Assembly: GCA_964540105.1 (NCBI GenBank)
Contig: CAZILL010000003.1
Location: 62,001-126,000, forward strand
Reading direction: 5' to 3'
Length of the DNA stretch: 64,000 nt
DNA from: DATKJY01 sp964540105
GTDB taxonomy: Bacteria > Zixibacteria > MSB-5A5 > GN15 > FEB-12
Of this stretch, positions 1-8,757 are shown one piece after another; position 1 is the first letter of the stretch; each line of letters opens with the position of its first letter. Below the pieces are notes generated by a model. It ran no database searches and was not told the DNA's origin. It saw only the letters and a program-made list of their open reading frames with translations. A program made the translations under genes and the position numbers.

Positions 1-451
1 AGGCACAATAGTCTTATATTCTGAACCAACAGGTCCGGGGATACGCGTCGATTCCGGTGTGACGGCTGGTTCAGAGATCACGGTCAATTACGATCCGATC
101 ATGGCCAAACTTATTGTCCATGCGCCGACCAGAGAAGCGGCAATTATCAAGATGATAGACGCGCTCCATAACTACAAGATTCTCGGAGTGAAGACCTCAA
201 AACGTTTTATGGTTGATGCCCTGAACCATCCCGAGTTTGCTGCCGGAAGAACGTTCACCAGCTTCATCGATACCCATATGGGGAAGCGCGAACTCGATAT
301 GACAGAGTATCGATGCATCGCGGTTTCGGCCGCTTCGGCGCTATTGCTGACGACGACGAATCATCATCATCCATCGCCAGGTGCGGCATTGGCACCTCCT
401 GCCTGGGAGCTTATTGGAGACTGGCAGATCGGAGGGTCGATCTATGTCTAA
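1..451 (+). CDS. Biotin carboxylase subunit of an acyl-CoA carboxylase, C-terminal part (5' end outside window)
   Basis: An open frame runs from the first bases of the window to a TAA at 449-451, so only the C-terminal part of the gene is present. The segment around GPGIRVDSG, then VNYDPIMAKLIVHA and the later IDALHNYKILGVKT, is the typical biotin carboxylase C-terminal domain. That domain helps form the active site for ATP-dependent carboxylation of biotin. The following AVSAASALL stretch and variable tail resemble acetyl/propionyl-CoA carboxylase alpha subunits, where this tail leads to the biotin carrier. Here the carrier is a separate gene whose ATG (444) overlaps this stop codon, so the two are translationally coupled. 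Whether the substrate is acetyl-, propionyl- or another acyl-CoA cannot be told without the carboxyltransferase subunit. Confidence 0.9.
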   Translation, partial: GTIVLYSEPTGPGIRVDSGVTAGSEITVNYDPIMAKLIVHAPTREAAIIKMIDALHNYKILGVKTSKRFMVDALNHPEFAAGRTFTSFIDTHMGKRELDMTEYRCIAVSAASALLLTTTNHHHPSPGAALAPPAWELIGDWQIGGSIYV

Positions 452-941
452 GCGTGAATTCGTGATAGATGATGATACCATCGAGGTAGACAGCACCTTG
501 AGCGGTGAGACGGTGTCGGCGATGGTAGACGCCCGGGTCATCAGCCTTCATCCTATCGGGTCGGGAATGTTTGTGGTCAACGGCGACGGGAAGCACCGGA
601 TGGTTGCAGTCGCACGACACAAAGGTATCTTCTACGTCGATGTTGATTCCGTGCTGATCGAGGTGCTCGAGTCGTCGGAGGATGGCTTCTCCGGTTCTGC
701 GGGTGACCACGGTGCGGCCAAAGACAAGATCGTTGCACCGATGCCGGGGAAGATCGTCAAGATCATGGTCACGATTGGAGATATGGTCGAGTTGAAACAA
801 CCCCTGCTGATCGTGGAAGCGATGAAGATGGAGAATCTTGTGGTCTCGAAAGCTCGTGGAAAAGTCAGAGCAGTCAACTTTTCGGCTGGGGATCAGGTAG
901 ATACCGAGAAACCGATCATCGAACTTGACCTGGCTGAATAG
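444..941 (+). CDS. Biotin carboxyl carrier protein of an acyl-CoA carboxylase
   Basis: 165-residue protein with a C-terminal biotinyl/lipoyl domain (about residues 95-165). The motif EAMKMEN carries the lysine that would be biotinylated (K128), followed by the usual hammerhead turn and the GDQV segment. The N-terminal part is a beta-rich region as found in PCC/MCC-type carboxylases, where it contacts the carboxyltransferase. I chose ATG 444 because GGAGGG lies at 431-436 and because the start overlaps the upstream stop codon. A longer frame opening at 381 would lack this ribosome site and overlap the carboxylase more. It moves CO2 between the biotin carboxylase and a carboxyltransferase not seen in the window. 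The downstream acyl-CoA genes suggest propionyl-/acetyl-CoA metabolism. Confidence 0.92.
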   Translation: MSKREFVIDDDTIEVDSTLSGETVSAMVDARVISLHPIGSGMFVVNGDGKHRMVAVARHKGIFYVDVDSVLIEVLESSEDGFSGSAGDHGAAKDKIVAPMPGKIVKIMVTIGDMVELKQPLLIVEAMKMENLVVSKARGKVRAVNFSAGDQVDTEKPIIELDLAE

Positions 942-979
942 AGCGGTGACCACGGTCGTTGTAGCGCACTTGCTAAGCG

Positions 980-1555
980 CTACAGAATCAAGCCGATCAT
1001 CGCCTTAACGAACTGAACATCACTCGCTGCACCACTGGATATGTAGACAAACCTCCCTTCGAGGAACAGCCTACGGTGGTTGGCAGAGCCCACCTCAACA
1101 CCTATCGCCGGAGAGACATAGGGATTGTTGCGCGCCGCCGAAGCCGCGTAACTATATGTGATGTGTACAACGCCGCCTCCAAGAGAAACGTAACTACACC
1201 CCGAGATTTCTCTCGGGAAACGCAGTTTCATTTCGATTCCTATAGACGCAAAGCGGGTGTTGCGGGAGCGAAGAAGAGCGCCGTGGAACGCATCATATGA
1301 TAGTCGGCCGATGATGAGCAGATCGGATGAATTGTGGAACGGGGCGATGCCAATTCCGATTGTTCCGCCCAATCCGTAATCGGTACTCCTGGCGAATTCG
1401 CCCATACTGACGGCGACGCCTGCGCCAATGGCGAGTTCCGCTGCGCGGCACGCCGGCGTAATAGACGCGACCATCACGATCAGGCATAACGCGGCGATCG
1501 TCACGACAGCGCGCGCGCGTCGCGCTCTGAAAAGGATTCTCCAGATGCTGTGCAT
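980..1555 (-). CDS. Exported outer-membrane beta-barrel-like protein
   Basis: About 191 residues from the ATG at 1555. The N-terminus has basic residues (FRARRARA) followed by a hydrophobic run (VVTIAALCLIVMVASI) and small residues near CRAAE, fitting a signal peptide. The mature part alternates polar and hydrophobic residues with many glycines (GLGGTIGIGIAPF, SYVSLGGGV), and the last strand ends in a hydrophobic residue, as in small outer-membrane barrels. The frame extends upstream to 1624, but that start would bury the signal peptide. It is convergent with the BCCP gene. I recognise no specific family, and function is unknown. Two further barrel-like genes follow at 1698 and 2491. Confidence 0.6.
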   Translation of the reverse strand: MHSIWRILFRARRARAVVTIAALCLIVMVASITPACRAAELAIGAGVAVSMGEFARSTDYGLGGTIGIGIAPFHNSSDLLIIGRLSYDAFHGALLRSRNTRFASIGIEMKLRFPREISGCSYVSLGGGVVHITYSYAASAARNNPYVSPAIGVEVGSANHRRLFLEGRFVYISSGAASDVQFVKAMIGLIL

Positions 1556-1697
1556 AGTGTATCCCGATTGTCCAATATAACAGAAGGTCGCGCTGGATGC
1601 AAGGAGAGGAATGCTGGCAGCCATCGCGTCTGAGTTGCGCGACGCTGTGCCGTTAGCACCAACCGGGTTCGGGGGGATCCCAGGTCAGTGGTTCAGT

Positions 1698-2294
1698 TCA
1701 GAAAAATCTCAATCCAAGAGTGATGGGAATAAATTCGGTCGTTTCTCTCTTGGTCGACACTTTTACAATACGTGCCTGGGCGAAGAGATTGATCATCGCG
1801 AACAATTTCAGTTCGAGCCCTCCTCCCACGTTGATGTAGAATCGGCTCTCGTCAAGTGAGGTGGCGTCCTTGAGCGCTTGTGGCGGCTGGACGACCGAAC
1901 CCGCCAGGGTGACCAGATCGGTCGACGCAACTTTTGCTACGCCTGCTCCTCCGAGAAGGAACGGCCTGATCGGGGATCCCGGTATGCTTACTACTAAGCG
2001 CGCATCCATTCCGAAGAGCCAGACACCGCGTGTGCCGCCGCTGAGGTCGGTGAGGTTCTTCATGTCCAGCTTGAACTGATGGTATTCGGCCTTCATGACG
2101 AATTGAAGGTAGGGAAGAGACTTCATCCCAATCCCCGCCATGCCGTGAAATCCGTTCTTGAAGTAATCAGAAAAATCGGGCGGTGATGACGGAATCGAAA
2201 CCAGTCCACCAGCGTAGATAGTCACAGGGGATTGAGCATTGCTCACACTGCCGAGCAGGAACGTCGCCAACGCGATAAGAAGTGACTTCTTCAT
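1698..2294 (-). CDS. Exported outer-membrane beta-barrel-like protein
   Basis: 198 residues. A clean signal peptide is visible: MKKSLLIALATFLLGSVSNA, with cleavage likely after SNA. The mature sequence has amphipathic beta strands typical of an OmpA-like or OmpW-like small barrel (VMKAEYHQFKLDM, RPFLLGGAGVAKV, FYINVGGGLELKLF) and ends in GLRFF, the aromatic C-terminus recognised by the Bam complex. A strong ribosome site, AAAGGAGATAG, precedes the ATG on the minus strand. No catalytic or ligand motif is seen. It is divergent from the next barrel gene at 2491, so the 196-bp gap must carry both promoters. Confidence 0.7.
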   Translation of the reverse strand: MKKSLLIALATFLLGSVSNAQSPVTIYAGGLVSIPSSPPDFSDYFKNGFHGMAGIGMKSLPYLQFVMKAEYHQFKLDMKNLTDLSGGTRGVWLFGMDARLVVSIPGSPIRPFLLGGAGVAKVASTDLVTLAGSVVQPPQALKDATSLDESRFYINVGGGLELKLFAMINLFAQARIVKVSTKRETTEFIPITLGLRFF

Positions 2295-2490
2295 GATCTA
2301 TCTCCTTTGCTGTCTGGATGGCCCGACTTCGTGTCGGTCATCGAATTTAGTGCAAGTAGCCGCGCCTTCGGAATAGTGTCAACAAAAAGCCGGTGAGGGG
2401 CTGTTTTGTTGTTGACTGGAAGTTTCATGATGGACAATTTGTGTCGGTAAGGTAGTGGAACCAAATCAAGTTTACAGAAGGAGAAAGACC

Positions 2491-2982
2491 GTGAAGAAAC
2501 TCGTAGTGACATCCCTGATCTTTGTGCTTGCGATTGCGTCGCTGGCGTCAGCGGAAGGTTTTGAAAAAGGGAAACTCTATCTGGGACCGACCCTGGGTCT
2601 GGCTTGGAGTGGATTCGGGTTTGGGGTGAGCGGCGACTATGGCATCGATAAGAACTGGGGCGCCGGAGGGGATATTTCGTATACCAGTTTTTCTGTTGGT
2701 ACTGTGAAATGGACTTTTATTGGAGTCCTCGCTGCTGGTTCGTATCATTTCAAGATCGAAAACAATGCGAAGCTGGATCCGTATCTGAAGGCAGGTCTAG
2801 GGTATTACAAATGGAGTGACAATTACGATGGACCGGGTAGTGAGTTTGTGTCGACCTACAGTTCAGGTATAGGTTTTTCCGGTGCCGCTGGGTTGCGCTA
2901 TTTCTTCTCACCAAAGATGGCAGGGCGCGCACAAGTAGGCGCTCCGTTCTACTTCGCTGTCGGTCTTGACTTCGTACTGTAG
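2491..2982 (+). CDS. Exported outer-membrane beta-barrel-like protein (GTG start)
   Basis: 163 residues starting at GTG 2491, chosen because AGAAGGAGA (2476-2484) sits at the right distance and the signal peptide begins there (VKKLVVTSLIFVLAIASLASA). The mature protein is rich in glycine and aromatic residues in alternating pattern (LYLGPTLGLAWSGFGFG, YLKAGLGYYKW) and resembles the OmpW/outer-membrane protein beta-barrel domain family. It is followed by an intrinsic terminator at 3003. An in-frame ATG at 2455 would add a charged extension in front of the signal peptide and is unlikely. Role unknown; such proteins usually form small pores or bind surface ligands. Confidence 0.7.
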   Translation: MKKLVVTSLIFVLAIASLASAEGFEKGKLYLGPTLGLAWSGFGFGVSGDYGIDKNWGAGGDISYTSFSVGTVKWTFIGVLAAGSYHFKIENNAKLDPYLKAGLGYYKWSDNYDGPGSEFVSTYSSGIGFSGAAGLRYFFSPKMAGRAQVGAPFYFAVGLDFVL

Positions 2983-3002
2983 AACCTCTTCCATATGATA
3001 CG

Positions 3003-3036
3003 AACCCTCCTCAGATTGCTGGGGAGGGTTTCTTGT
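3003..3036 (+). terminator. Intrinsic terminator
   Basis: AACCCTCC (3003-3010) pairs with GGAGGGTT (3023-3030) around a 12-nt loop. A T-rich but imperfect tail (TCTTGTT) follows. It lies 20 bases after the stop of the 2491-2982 barrel gene and before the thiolase promoter, so it probably ends that transcript. Confidence 0.65.
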
Positions 3037-3092
3037 TGGGGGATAAGCTTCCACTTTGAGCATTTCAAAGCCCAATTTGTGAAGCAATTCAC

Positions 3093-3121
3093 TTGATTTG
3101 TCGGGAGGCTTCGTGTATCTT
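3093..3121 (+). promoter_or_regulatory. Candidate sigma70 promoter for the acyl-CoA gene cluster
   Basis: TTGATT (3093-3098) and TATCTT (3116-3121) are separated by 17 bases, 47 bases upstream of the thiolase start. A TTGGAGG ribosome site follows at 3153-3159. The assignment rests on consensus match and position only. Confidence 0.5.
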
Positions 3122-3167
3122 CGGTCTAAGCCTATAAACAGAGGTTAGTTTATTTGGAGGTTCACTG

Positions 3168-4358
3168 ATGGCTGAGAGACATGATGCCTATATGATTGCG
3201 GCCTGTCGGAGTGCGATCGGCACTCTACACGGCGGGCTGGGGAGTTTAACCGCGCCGCAGCTTGGGGCGCAAGCGATCGCTGAAGCGATTCGTCGTTCGA
3301 GCGTTACATTAGCTGACATCGACGAAGTAATTATGGGACAGGTAGTTCAAGGCGGGTCTGGTCAGGCTCCAGCGCGCCAGGCAGCTATACACGGTGGAGT
3401 GCCACCCGAGGTTGCCTGCATGACGATCAATAAAGTGTGCGGTTCGGGACTTAAGGCAGTCATGCTTGCTGCGCAATCGATCCGTGCCGGTGACCAACAC
3501 GTGGTCGTCGCTGGGGGTATGGAATCAATGTCGAGTACTCCTTACGTGATCCGGGGAGCGAAGACTGGTTACAAGTTCGGTCATCAGAAACTCGATGATA
3601 TCATGATCACGGATGGTCTCTGGTGCAGCTTCAAGGACTGGCACATGGGGAGCGCAGCAGAACTGACCAGCCAGAAGGCGGGGATCGGTCGAGCTGAGCA
3701 GGATGAATTCGCGTTCAACTCTCATCGCAAGGCGGTTGCGGCGCAGAAGGGGGGAAAGTTCAAAGCGGAGATATTTGACATTCTGGTGCCGCAGCGCAAA
3801 GGGGACCCGATTCCGTTCAATGTTGACGAATGTCCTCGCTCGGAGATCTCAATGGAGGCGCTGGGCAAGCTGCGCCCGGCGTTTCAGAAAGACGGTACGG
3901 TTACGGCTGGTAATGCGCCCGGCCTCAACGACGGCTCATCGGCGGCGATCGTCGTGTCCGGCGAATACCTGAAGAAGAAAGGACTGAAGCCACTGGCTCG
4001 CATTGTCGACTATGCGGTCGCAGGGACCCCTCCGGAACTGCTCTTCTTCTCACCGATCTACGCGGTTCAAAAATTGATGAAGAAGATGAACGTGACGATC
4101 AACCACTGGGACCTGATTGAAGCCAATGAGGCGTTCTCGGTGCAGGCGCTTGCCGACGGCAAGGAGTTGGGTTGGGATTGGAATCGCGTGAATGTGAACG
4201 GCGGTGCGGTCGCACTCGGACATCCGATTGGGGCATCGGGGACGCGAATACTGACGACGTTGATATATGCCTTGAAGGATCGCGGCCTCAAGACCGGTCT
4301 GGCGACTCTCTGTCTTGGCGGTGGGAACGCGGTAGCGTTGGCAATTGAAATCTGTTAA
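3168..4358 (+). CDS. Acetyl-CoA C-acyltransferase (thiolase)
   Basis: 396 residues, full thiolase length. It condenses two acetyl-CoA, or cleaves 3-ketoacyl-CoA, in the cytoplasm. Active-site residues are visible: nucleophile C91 in KVCGSGLKAV, H352 in ALGHPIGASG, and C382 in TLCLGGGNA. NEAFSVQALA supplies the conserved NEAF motif. The C-terminal CLGGGNAVALAIE differs slightly from the common CIGGGQG pattern but keeps the cysteine and glycines. TTGGAGG precedes the ATG. It heads a same-strand run with a 3-hydroxyacyl-CoA dehydrogenase and two acyl-CoA dehydrogenases, consistent with short-chain acyl-CoA (butyryl-CoA) metabolism. Direction, synthesis or degradation, cannot be decided here. No crotonase gene is present between them. 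Confidence 0.93.
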   Translation: MAERHDAYMIAACRSAIGTLHGGLGSLTAPQLGAQAIAEAIRRSSVTLADIDEVIMGQVVQGGSGQAPARQAAIHGGVPPEVACMTINKVCGSGLKAVMLAAQSIRAGDQHVVVAGGMESMSSTPYVIRGAKTGYKFGHQKLDDIMITDGLWCSFKDWHMGSAAELTSQKAGIGRAEQDEFAFNSHRKAVAAQKGGKFKAEIFDILVPQRKGDPIPFNVDECPRSEISMEALGKLRPAFQKDGTVTAGNAPGLNDGSSAAIVVSGEYLKKKGLKPLARIVDYAVAGTPPELLFFSPIYAVQKLMKKMNVTINHWDLIEANEAFSVQALADGKELGWDWNRVNVNGGAVALGHPIGASGTRILTTLIYALKDRGLKTGLATLCLGGGNAVALAIEIC

Positions 4359-4387
4359 CCTATGCTTTGTTCACGGGAGTAAGGATT

Positions 4388-5251
4388 ATGACCATTCACG
4401 ATATCAAGCGGGTCAGCATCATCGGGAGCGGCACGATGGGGAACGGCATTGCCCAGGTGTTCGCGACCAATGGATACGAGGTCACGCTTATAGACATCAG
4501 GCAGGACTTTCTTGATCGCGCGCTGGCCGGAATAAGTAAGAGCCTCGATCGGTTTGTGAAGAAAGAGACCATTTCTGAAGCTGACAAGAACGCGGCTATC
4601 AGCCGGATCAGACACTCCACCGATTTGGGCGCGGCGCGTGATTCGCAACTGGTTATCGAAGCGATCACCGAGGACTTGAAAGTCAAACTGGACCTGTTCA
4701 AGAAGCTTGAAGAGCACTGCCCTCCGGACGTCATTCTGGCGTCGAATACGTCATCGTTACCGATCACGCAGTTGGCGGCAGCGACCAAACGAGCGGATAA
4801 GTTCATCGGAATGCACTTCATGAACCCGGTCCCAATGATGAAGCTCATTGAGCTTATTCGAGGCATCGCCACGAGCGATGCCACCTATGCGCTCATCAAA
4901 GAGCTATCGGTGAAGCTGGGCAAGACTCCTGTGGAGGTGAATGACTATCCCGGGTTTATTGCGAATCGCATTCTGATGCCGATGATCAACGAAGCCATCT
5001 ACGCCCACATGGAAGGAGTAGGCACGGTGGCGGCTATCGATGAAGTCATGAAGCTGGGGATGGGGCATCCGATGGGACCGCTCACGCTGGCCGATTTTAT
5101 CGGGCTGGATGTGTGTCTTGCCATCCTCGAAGTCATGCATGACGGATTAGGGGATCCGAAGTATCGTCCGTGCCCGCTACTCAGGAAGATGGTGCAGGCG
5201 GGATATCTTGGGCGCAAAACCGGACGCGGGTTCTATGTCTACGACTCTTGA
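4388..5251 (+). CDS. hbd: 3-hydroxybutyryl-CoA dehydrogenase
   Basis: 287 residues, the normal length for the single-function enzyme. It interconverts 3-hydroxyacyl-CoA and acetoacetyl-CoA with NAD(P). The Rossmann motif is IIGSGTMGNGIAQ near the N-terminus. GMHFMNPVPMMKLIELI carries the catalytic His and Glu, and GFIANRILMPMINEAI the conserved Asn region. The C-terminal dimerisation domain contains GPLTLADFIGLDVCL. I chose ATG 4388 because the Rossmann strand begins a few residues later and AAGGA precedes it; a frame start at 4367 lacks a site. It lies 29 bases after the thiolase and 11 bases before the first acyl-CoA dehydrogenase, so it is clearly in the same operon. Confidence 0.93.
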   Translation: MTIHDIKRVSIIGSGTMGNGIAQVFATNGYEVTLIDIRQDFLDRALAGISKSLDRFVKKETISEADKNAAISRIRHSTDLGAARDSQLVIEAITEDLKVKLDLFKKLEEHCPPDVILASNTSSLPITQLAAATKRADKFIGMHFMNPVPMMKLIELIRGIATSDATYALIKELSVKLGKTPVEVNDYPGFIANRILMPMINEAIYAHMEGVGTVAAIDEVMKLGMGHPMGPLTLADFIGLDVCLAILEVMHDGLGDPKYRPCPLLRKMVQAGYLGRKTGRGFYVYDS

Positions 5252-5262
5252 GGAGGAACTTG

Positions 5263-6405
5263 ATGGATTTTCAGCTTAGCGACGAGCACCTTGAATTCAA
5301 GAAGATGGCACGCGAGTTTGCCGACAAGCGAATTTACCCATACGCTCTTGAGTTTGATGAACAAGAAACGACCCCCGCGGAACTGATCAAGGAGTGCGCC
5401 GAACTCGGCTACTTTGGATTCACTGTACCGGAAGAGTACGGCGGCCTCGGGCTGAGCACGACCGCCTTTGCGGGCGTGTTGGAGGAGATCTGCGCGGCGT
5501 CGGCCGGTTTTGGCATCATGCTCTCGGTCCACAATTCCCTCACTTGTGAAATTATCGCCCAGTTTGGTTCGGAAGCTCTCAAACAGAAGTATCTACCGGC
5601 AATGGCTTCCGGCGAAAAGATCGGCGCCTATTGTATTACAGAACCGAATGCGGGCACCGATGTCGCGTCGCTAACGACCACTGCCCAGGATAAGGGGGAT
5701 CATTTTGTCTTGAACGGCACCAAATCGTTCGTGACCAGCGCGATCTATGCCGGTGTGTTCATCGTCTTTGCGAAGACACGTCCGGAAGAAGGGCGCAAGG
5801 GAATCACTTGCTTTGTGGTGGACAGAGGAACGCCGGGCCTTATACTTGGGAAACCGGAGAAGAAGTGCGGCATCAAAGCCTCTGACACCCGCGAGGTGAC
5901 GTTTGTCGATGCCGTCGTTCCCAAATCAAATGTGGTCGGCGAGCTTCAGGATGGATTCCGGATGGCTGTCTCGATTTTGAATTCCGGTCGGATCGGAGTA
6001 TCCTTCCAGGCTATCGGCATTGCGCGCTCGGCGCTCTCTGAGGCCATCAAGTATGCGAAAGTCCGCAAGCAATTCGGGCAGGCGATCGCCAACTTCCAGG
6101 CCATTCAGTTCAAGCTGGCAGAAATGGCCACCCGTCTTGACGCGGCTCGCCTTCTTGCGTATCGCGCCGCTCAGCTGAAAGACGCCGGCCAGCAGTGTCA
6201 TCGAGAGGCGTCGATGGCCAAGCTGTATTGCGCGCAAATGGCGAACTACGTCTGCAACGAAGCGGTGCAAATTCACGGCGGGTACGGCTATATCAAGGAA
6301 TACGCGGTCGAGCGATATTTCCGCGACGCTCGAGTAACGGAACTTTATGAAGGAACCTCGGAGGCTCAGCGGATGGTCATTTCGAGAGATTTGCTGAAGG
6401 ATTAG
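5263..6405 (+). CDS. Acyl-CoA dehydrogenase (short/medium-chain type)
   Basis: 380 residues with the three acyl-CoA dehydrogenase domains: N-terminal helical, middle beta (YCITEPNAGTDVASL, FVTSAIYAGVF) and C-terminal helical (FGQAIANFQAIQFKLAEM). It is a flavoenzyme making the 2,3-enoyl-CoA and normally passes electrons to electron-transfer flavoprotein. The catalytic base is expected in LYEGTSEAQR (Glu), as in butyryl-CoA dehydrogenases. The start at 5263 has AGGAGGAA just before it and begins MDFQLSDEH, the usual N-terminus; a longer frame from 5170 would overlap hbd. ETF genes are not in the window. Confidence 0.93.
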   Translation: MDFQLSDEHLEFKKMAREFADKRIYPYALEFDEQETTPAELIKECAELGYFGFTVPEEYGGLGLSTTAFAGVLEEICAASAGFGIMLSVHNSLTCEIIAQFGSEALKQKYLPAMASGEKIGAYCITEPNAGTDVASLTTTAQDKGDHFVLNGTKSFVTSAIYAGVFIVFAKTRPEEGRKGITCFVVDRGTPGLILGKPEKKCGIKASDTREVTFVDAVVPKSNVVGELQDGFRMAVSILNSGRIGVSFQAIGIARSALSEAIKYAKVRKQFGQAIANFQAIQFKLAEMATRLDAARLLAYRAAQLKDAGQQCHREASMAKLYCAQMANYVCNEAVQIHGGYGYIKEYAVERYFRDARVTELYEGTSEAQRMVISRDLLKD

Positions 6406-6408
6406 CCC

Positions 6409-7557
6409 GTGCTGGAGAAAAGACATCTCGAATACAGGGAGATCATCCGCGACTTCGCCTGCAAGCAAATCGAACCACTTGCGGTCACACTCGATCTGGA
6501 GCAGAGATTCCCGGAAGAACATCTTAAACCCCTGACCGAGATGGGGCTGCTAAGCATGATTATACCCGAACAGTACGGCGGGCGGCCAACCGACACGATC
6601 ATGTATTCGATTGCCGTTGAGGAGATCTCCCGCGTCTGTGGATCGACTGGCATCATGCTCGCCGCGCACAATTCTCTGGGGACATTTCCGGTCGTCAAGT
6701 TTGGGACTGAGGCACAGAAGAGACGATATCTTCCCCGGGCTGCCAGCGGGGAGTTGATGGCCTTCGGGTTGAGCGAGGCAGAGGCCGGCTCCGATGCGGG
6801 GGGAACGAAGACCTTTGCGCGCAAAGATGGCGATCAATGGATTATGAACGGCAGCAAATGCTGGATCACGTCGGCAACCAAGGCGTTCGCGACGATTGCG
6901 ACAGCGAAGACCTCGGAAGATCCCTCCGACACGAGAATCACCTGCTTCATTCTGGAGAAGGACTGGCCGGGATACGCGGTCGGAAAGAAGGAGAACAAAC
7001 TCGGTTTGCGCGGATCGGATACGGCCTTCCTGCACTTCGATGATTTGAAGGTCCCGGTCAGCAATCAACTTGGCGAGGTGGGTCAGGGATTCAAGCAGAT
7101 GTTGGTCACCCTCGACGGCGGGCGGATTTCAATTGGAGCGATGGCGCTGGGCTTGGGTCAAGGGGCATTTGATTGCGCTCTGCGTTATGCGGCTGATCGC
7201 GTGCAATTCGGCAAGCCGATTTCGCACAATCAGGCTATTCAGCACAGGCTTGCCGACATGTCGACCGAGTTGGAGGCGGCGCGCTTGTTGATCTATGAAG
7301 CGTCTCAATTGAAGGACTCCGGGAGACCGTTTTCGCGATTCTCAGCAATGGCGAAATTGTACGCCTCGGAAGTCGGGCATCGCGCGGCCGCAACCGCTAT
7401 GACCATACTGGGGAGTGTTGGTTATCTCACTGGCTCGTATCCGGCCGAGAGGATTTGGCGCGATGTCAAGCTGTGCGAAATAGGTGAAGGGACATCGGAG
7501 ATTCAGCGACTGGTGATCGCACGAGATCTGCTCAAGGAGATCGGCAAGCCGCTTTAG
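6409..7557 (+). CDS. Acyl-CoA dehydrogenase, second copy
   Basis: 382 residues, starting at GTG 6409 three bases after the previous stop, with AAGGA at 6397-6401. It has the same three-domain fold as its neighbour: GLSEAEAGSDAGGT in the FAD/substrate region, WITSATKAFATI, FGKPISHNQAIQHRLADM, and a catalytic Glu in EIGEGTSEIQR. The two dehydrogenases clearly differ in sequence, so they are paralogues that may act on different acyl chain lengths or branched acyl-CoAs, not a recent duplication. One could form a bifurcating or ETF-linked complex, but no ETF gene is nearby. Confidence 0.92.
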   Translation: MLEKRHLEYREIIRDFACKQIEPLAVTLDLEQRFPEEHLKPLTEMGLLSMIIPEQYGGRPTDTIMYSIAVEEISRVCGSTGIMLAAHNSLGTFPVVKFGTEAQKRRYLPRAASGELMAFGLSEAEAGSDAGGTKTFARKDGDQWIMNGSKCWITSATKAFATIATAKTSEDPSDTRITCFILEKDWPGYAVGKKENKLGLRGSDTAFLHFDDLKVPVSNQLGEVGQGFKQMLVTLDGGRISIGAMALGLGQGAFDCALRYAADRVQFGKPISHNQAIQHRLADMSTELEAARLLIYEASQLKDSGRPFSRFSAMAKLYASEVGHRAAATAMTILGSVGYLTGSYPAERIWRDVKLCEIGEGTSEIQRLVIARDLLKEIGKPL

Positions 7558-7747
7558 AGAAGTCTGCTGTTATGGGGGCGCATCGGTCAGTTCAACCGAT
7601 ACTTGAAGCGAGCTGTGCCAGATGCTGCACGGTCTCGTCTTCAAAACCGACCTCCTTTCGTATGGCATTACAACCTAACGACTTAATATTTTTTCGCGAT
7701 AATCGACATGTGTTCGCCACAAACAGATAGAACTGCGCCGATTTTGA

Positions 7748-7776
7748 TTGAAGTGATCTTCGGTTTTCTCTATCAT
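7748..7776 (+). promoter_or_regulatory. Candidate sigma70 promoter for ilvE-rpiB
   Basis: TTGAAG (7748-7753), a 17-base spacer and TATCAT (7771-7776) lie 36 bases upstream of the ilvE start in a 255-base gap. The rest of that gap shows no gene. Position and spacing support it; no experimental evidence. Confidence 0.5.
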
Positions 7777-7812
7777 TTAGTTAGTTAGCAAGTTTGACCC
7801 GGAGGTTTTTCG

Positions 7813-8757
7813 ATGTCGGTGACAAAGACTGACTATATTTGGATGAACGGCACGCTCGTTCGCTGGGATGATGCCAAGATCCACGTGCTGAGCCACGTCA
7901 TACATTATGGCTCTTCGGTTTTCGAAGGAATGCGGGTCTATAAGACTCCCAAAGGGCCCGCCGCGTTTCGTCTTCGAGATCATACGGAGCGATTGTTCGA
8001 TTCCGCCAAGATTTATCGAATGGAGATTCCGTATTCGTGCGATCAGATTGACGAGGCAATCCTCGGTTTGGTCGGAGCGAATCGCATGGACGAGTGTTAC
8101 GTGCGGCCAATCGTGTATCGGGGATACGGTACAGTCGGAGTTGATCCGAACGGCGCTCCGATCGATGTTTCGATTGCAACCTGGGATTGGGGTAAGTACC
8201 TGGGAGCGGAAGCGCTGGAGCGAGGGGTGTCGGTCTGCTTTTCTTCATGGACGCGACTTGCACCAAACACTCTTCCGACAATGGCCAAATCAGGTGCCAA
8301 CTATATGAACAGTCAGTTGATAAAGATGGAAGCGATCACGCACGGGTATGTCGAAGGAATAGCTCTCGATGTAAACGGGCATGTCTCAGAAGGATCAGGG
8401 GAGAACATATTCCTGGTGCGTAAAGGAACGCTGATCACGCCGCCATTCTCAGCCTCGATACTTCCAGGGATCACCCGCAATTCGATTATCTGTCTGGCCC
8501 GTGATATGGGGATCGATGTCATCGAGCAGGACATCCCCCGCGAGGCAGTCTACCTTGCCGATGAAGTGTTCTTCACGGGTTCAGCAGCAGAAGTAACCCC
8601 GATATCGAAAGTTGACCAGATCACGATCGGAAGCGGTAAGTGTGGCAGCATCACCCGTCAACTGCAACGGGCGTACTTTGATATTATCGACGGGAAGGCA
8701 GAAGATCGTCACGGCTGGCTCACGCCGGTTCCGAAGTACAACAAAGTGGCAGTGTAG
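7813..8757 (+). CDS. ilvE: Branched-chain amino acid aminotransferase
   Basis: 314 residues, fold-type IV PLP aminotransferase. It transfers the amino group between glutamate and the keto acids of Leu, Ile and Val. The N-terminal HYGSSVFEGMR matches the family, the PLP lysine is K159 in MAKSGANYMNS, and VSEGSGENIFLV plus FTGSAAEVTPI form the cofactor phosphate-binding and substrate regions. CGGAGG lies shortly before the ATG. The stop overlaps the GTG of rpiB by one base, so both are co-translated. D-amino acid transaminase and aminodeoxychorismate lyase share the fold, but the AAEV(T/V)P and YxRP signatures favour IlvE. Confidence 0.93.
   Translation: MSVTKTDYIWMNGTLVRWDDAKIHVLSHVIHYGSSVFEGMRVYKTPKGPAAFRLRDHTERLFDSAKIYRMEIPYSCDQIDEAILGLVGANRMDECYVRPIVYRGYGTVGVDPNGAPIDVSIATWDWGKYLGAEALERGVSVCFSSWTRLAPNTLPTMAKSGANYMNSQLIKMEAITHGYVEGIALDVNGHVSEGSGENIFLVRKGTLITPPFSASILPGITRNSIICLARDMGIDVIEQDIPREAVYLADEVFFTGSAAEVTPISKVDQITIGSGKCGSITRQLQRAYFDIIDGKAEDRHGWLTPVPKYNKVAV

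Noticed and set aside
411..953. 180-residue minus-strand frame over the biotin carrier gene
   Set aside because: Shadow of the BCCP frame, which carries the conserved biotin lysine motif.
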